This document shows, piece after piece, positions 62,479-64,000 of a stretch of DNA of 64,000 nucleotides (positions are counted from its first letter, which is position 1; each line of letters opens with the position of its first letter). Location of the stretch: positions 2,820,001-2,884,000 of the forward strand of contig NZ_CP045423.1 of the NCBI RefSeq assembly GCF_009363855.1, in the 5' to 3' direction. The notes beneath the pieces were generated by a model. It had not been told where the DNA came from. It worked only from the letters and a program-made list of their open reading frames with translations, and ran no database searches. A program made the translations under genes and the position numbers. The DNA comes from Microvirga thermotolerans. GTDB taxonomy: Bacteria > Pseudomonadota > Alphaproteobacteria > Rhizobiales > Beijerinckiaceae.

Positions 62479-63612
62479 TCAGACGACGCGCCCCCGCGCG
62501 TCCACCGACCACAGGGACGGCTCGCCGCCCGGGTCGGAGACCGCCACGCGGCTGAACAGGTTCACGACCGGACAGGCGTGGTTGGGATAGATGAGCAGAC
62601 GCGTCCCGGTCGCGAGGCCGCCGCCGCGCCGCTCCACGAAGCCGTGCTCCTCGGAGAGCCGCACCACCGGGAGGCCCTGCTCCCGGCCGTCGAAGGCGAA
62701 TGCGAGGCCGTAGCCGCTGCCGCCGGAACTGTGGGCGCCGAGATCGGAGGTGAGCGCCTTCGAGCCGGCGTCGACGATGTAGTAATCCTCGTTCGCGCTC
62801 ACCACGGTCGCGACCACGGCGAGGGCGACATCGTCCAGAGTGGCGATGCCGAGGCGGACGGCGGTGAGGTCAAGGAAGACGTAGTTCCCCGGCCGGATCT
62901 CGTCGATGTCCTCGAAGCTCCCGGACGCGAAGACGGTGGGGGTCGAGCCGACGGAGATCTTCGCATCGGGAAAGCCGAAGCCCTCCATTCGCTTCTTCGC
63001 GAGCAGCATGAGGCGCCGCTCCTCCGCCGCGACCTCGGCGATCGCGTCGCGCCCGCGGCAGGCATAGGCATGCCCCGCATGGGAGAGGAGCCCGTCGAAG
63101 GCCAGCGCGGGCGCCTGCCGCAGCGCATTCGCCAGATCCCCCAGCGCGGGCGAATCCGCCGCGACCCCGCAGCGGTGGAGCCCCACGTCGATCTTGATCC
63201 GCACCGGAACGGCGCGCCCGACGACCTTCGCCGCCCTGTCGAGCGCGGCGATCCCCTCGCGGCTGTCGGCGATGAAGGTGACGGAAGCCCGGTTCCGCTC
63301 GGCGGCCTGGAGCAGAGGGATGATGCGCTCGGCATCCACGACCGGATAGGCGACCAGCACGTCCTTGAAGCCCGCATGGACGAAGACCTCCGCCTCGCTC
63401 GGCTTCGAGGCGGTCAGCCCTTCCGCTCCGAACTCCTGCTGCAGCGCGGCCAGTTCGACCGACTTGTGGGTCTTCACGTGCGGACGCAGACGCACGCCTG
63501 CCCCGGCCGCGATGTCGGCCGCCCGTTGCAGGTTACGGAACATCCTTTCCCGCTGAACGAGGACGAAAGGCGTCTTCAGGTCCGGTAGGTCTGCCCAGTT
63601 CATGGGTCGCAT
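62479..63612 (-). CDS. D-threonine aldolase/D-serine dehydratase-like PLP enzyme
   Basis: A 377-residue enzyme of the alanine-racemase-N / D-TA family. The PLP lysine is in LRPHVKTHKS (about residues 42-51). The zinc-binding HxC is in YPNHACPVVNLFS near the C-terminus, as in D-serine dehydratases and D-threonine aldolases, so a metal site is likely. ATG at 63610-63612 or 63601-63603. It lies 185 bases upstream of the ABC operon and may be co-regulated. The substrate is a D-3-hydroxy-amino acid by family. Confidence 0.9.
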   Translation of the reverse strand: MRPMNWADLPDLKTPFVLVQRERMFRNLQRAADIAAGAGVRLRPHVKTHKSVELAALQQEFGAEGLTASKPSEAEVFVHAGFKDVLVAYPVVDAERIIPLLQAAERNRASVTFIADSREGIAALDRAAKVVGRAVPVRIKIDVGLHRCGVAADSPALGDLANALRQAPALAFDGLLSHAGHAYACRGRDAIAEVAAEERRLMLLAKKRMEGFGFPDAKISVGSTPTVFASGSFEDIDEIRPGNYVFLDLTAVRLGIATLDDVALAVVATVVSANEDYYIVDAGSKALTSDLGAHSSGGSGYGLAFAFDGREQGLPVVRLSEEHGFVERRGGGLATGTRLLIYPNHACPVVNLFSRVAVSDPGGEPSLWSVDARGRVV

Positions 63613-63755
63613 CGGTCTTCTCGTTTCGGTCCCGGCTATCTATCGCAGAAAGGTCGCCGGACCCAACCTGCCCAGGAGTCGCATCCTTCCTGCGGCTGCG
63701 GATTAAGCCTTTCTCGCGGGTGCAGGGAAGCGGGAGCGCGTCGCCGCCCCCGCCC

Positions 63756-64000
63756 TCACGGCGCGGCGCGGATCGCCACCGGAACGCGCACGAGGTCCCG
63801 GTCCCAGGTCACCCTGCAGTCCTTGAGATTGTAGCGGGTCAGGTAGAGATAGCCCGTCGCACCCACATCCTCGAACGACGGGGTGCGCGCCTGCGGGTCG
63901 AGGAGGCTCGGATAGAAATAGGCGTCGGGCCGGTCGCACGACTTGTCCCAGAGGAGCTGCGCCTCCATCACGAGGACCGGCGGCGTCCAGGTCAGGAGGT
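63756..64000 (-). CDS. C-terminal part of an unidentified protein (5' end outside window)
   Basis: A reading frame ending at 63756 remains open to the right edge and encodes at least 80 residues. The visible part has a hydrophobic start (LLTWTPPVLVME) and then a polar tail with two Cys (DKSCDRPDAYFYPSLL and LKDCRVTWD). I recognise no family. The C-terminal composition looks like a real secreted or membrane protein rather than a shadow frame. Confidence 0.45.
   Translation of the reverse strand, partial: LLTWTPPVLVMEAQLLWDKSCDRPDAYFYPSLLDPQARTPSFEDVGATGYLYLTRYNLKDCRVTWDRDLVRVPVAIRAAP

Overview
This window is a GC-rich chromosomal segment from an alphaproteobacterium, most likely order Hyphomicrobiales (Rhizobiales) and close to Methylobacteriaceae or Microvirga. 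The evidence is the intact mra/mur/fts cell-wall cluster led by mraZ, an alphaproteobacterial class A RNase P RNA, a metF gene coupled to an ArsR-methyltransferase fusion, many ABC importers, and palindromic intergenic repeats of a kind common in that order. The taxon is an inference from gene content. I see no prophage, insertion sequence, integrase, CRISPR array, tRNA or rRNA. Coding density is high and the gene content looks vertically inherited.

Positions 1-12,672, minus strand: division and cell-wall operon mraZ-rsmH-ftsL-ftsI-murE-murF-mraY-murD-ftsW-murG-murC, with murC cut by the left edge. Nearly all junctions are 4-bp ATGA or GTGA overlaps. Upstream of mraZ is a promoter whose spacer carries TGGG repeats at exact 10-bp spacing, a probable MraZ operator. 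Next comes rnpB. From 12,811 to 19,745 there is a lytic transglycosylase, two tandem glycine-zipper lipoproteins, a DjlA-like TerB/DnaJ protein, an AmpD-type amidase and a MacA-MacB efflux system.

Positions 19,755-33,674, minus strand: methionine block (metH, metF, ArsR-methyltransferase with a perfect palindromic operator), then an EamA transporter, AMP nucleosidase, an SDR and EttA. A 1.08-kb gap without a convincing gene contains a near-ideal promoter at 31,243-31,271. An erythromycin-esterase-like protein and an SDR without the canonical YxxxK follow.

Positions 33,709-42,199, minus strand: a peptide-utilisation operon with an M29 aminopeptidase, a fused DppD-DppF ATPase, DppA, DppB, DppC and an M14 carboxypeptidase. 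Positions 42,286-46,534: msrP-msrQ followed closely by modA-modB-modC, so a molybdenum-dependent protein-repair enzyme sits directly upstream of molybdate uptake genes. Positions 46,654-52,598: an operon starting with a PP2C phosphatase and continuing with a sugar ABC importer and NanE. Three TGGTC repeats lie at its 5' end.

Positions 52,675-64,000: OsmC-like protein, a divergent DapF-like epimerase overlapping a RidA gene, a PPOX-fold protein, a small unknown protein, a DUF1194 VWA protein, HU with a clear terminator, an ABC importer operon ending in an EEP-family hydrolase, a D-threonine-aldolase-like enzyme and a partial unknown gene. The candidates most worth following are the PP2C-NanE-ABC operon, the DapF-like/RidA pair, the ABC-EEP operon, and the orphan promoter in the 30,459-31,539 gap.
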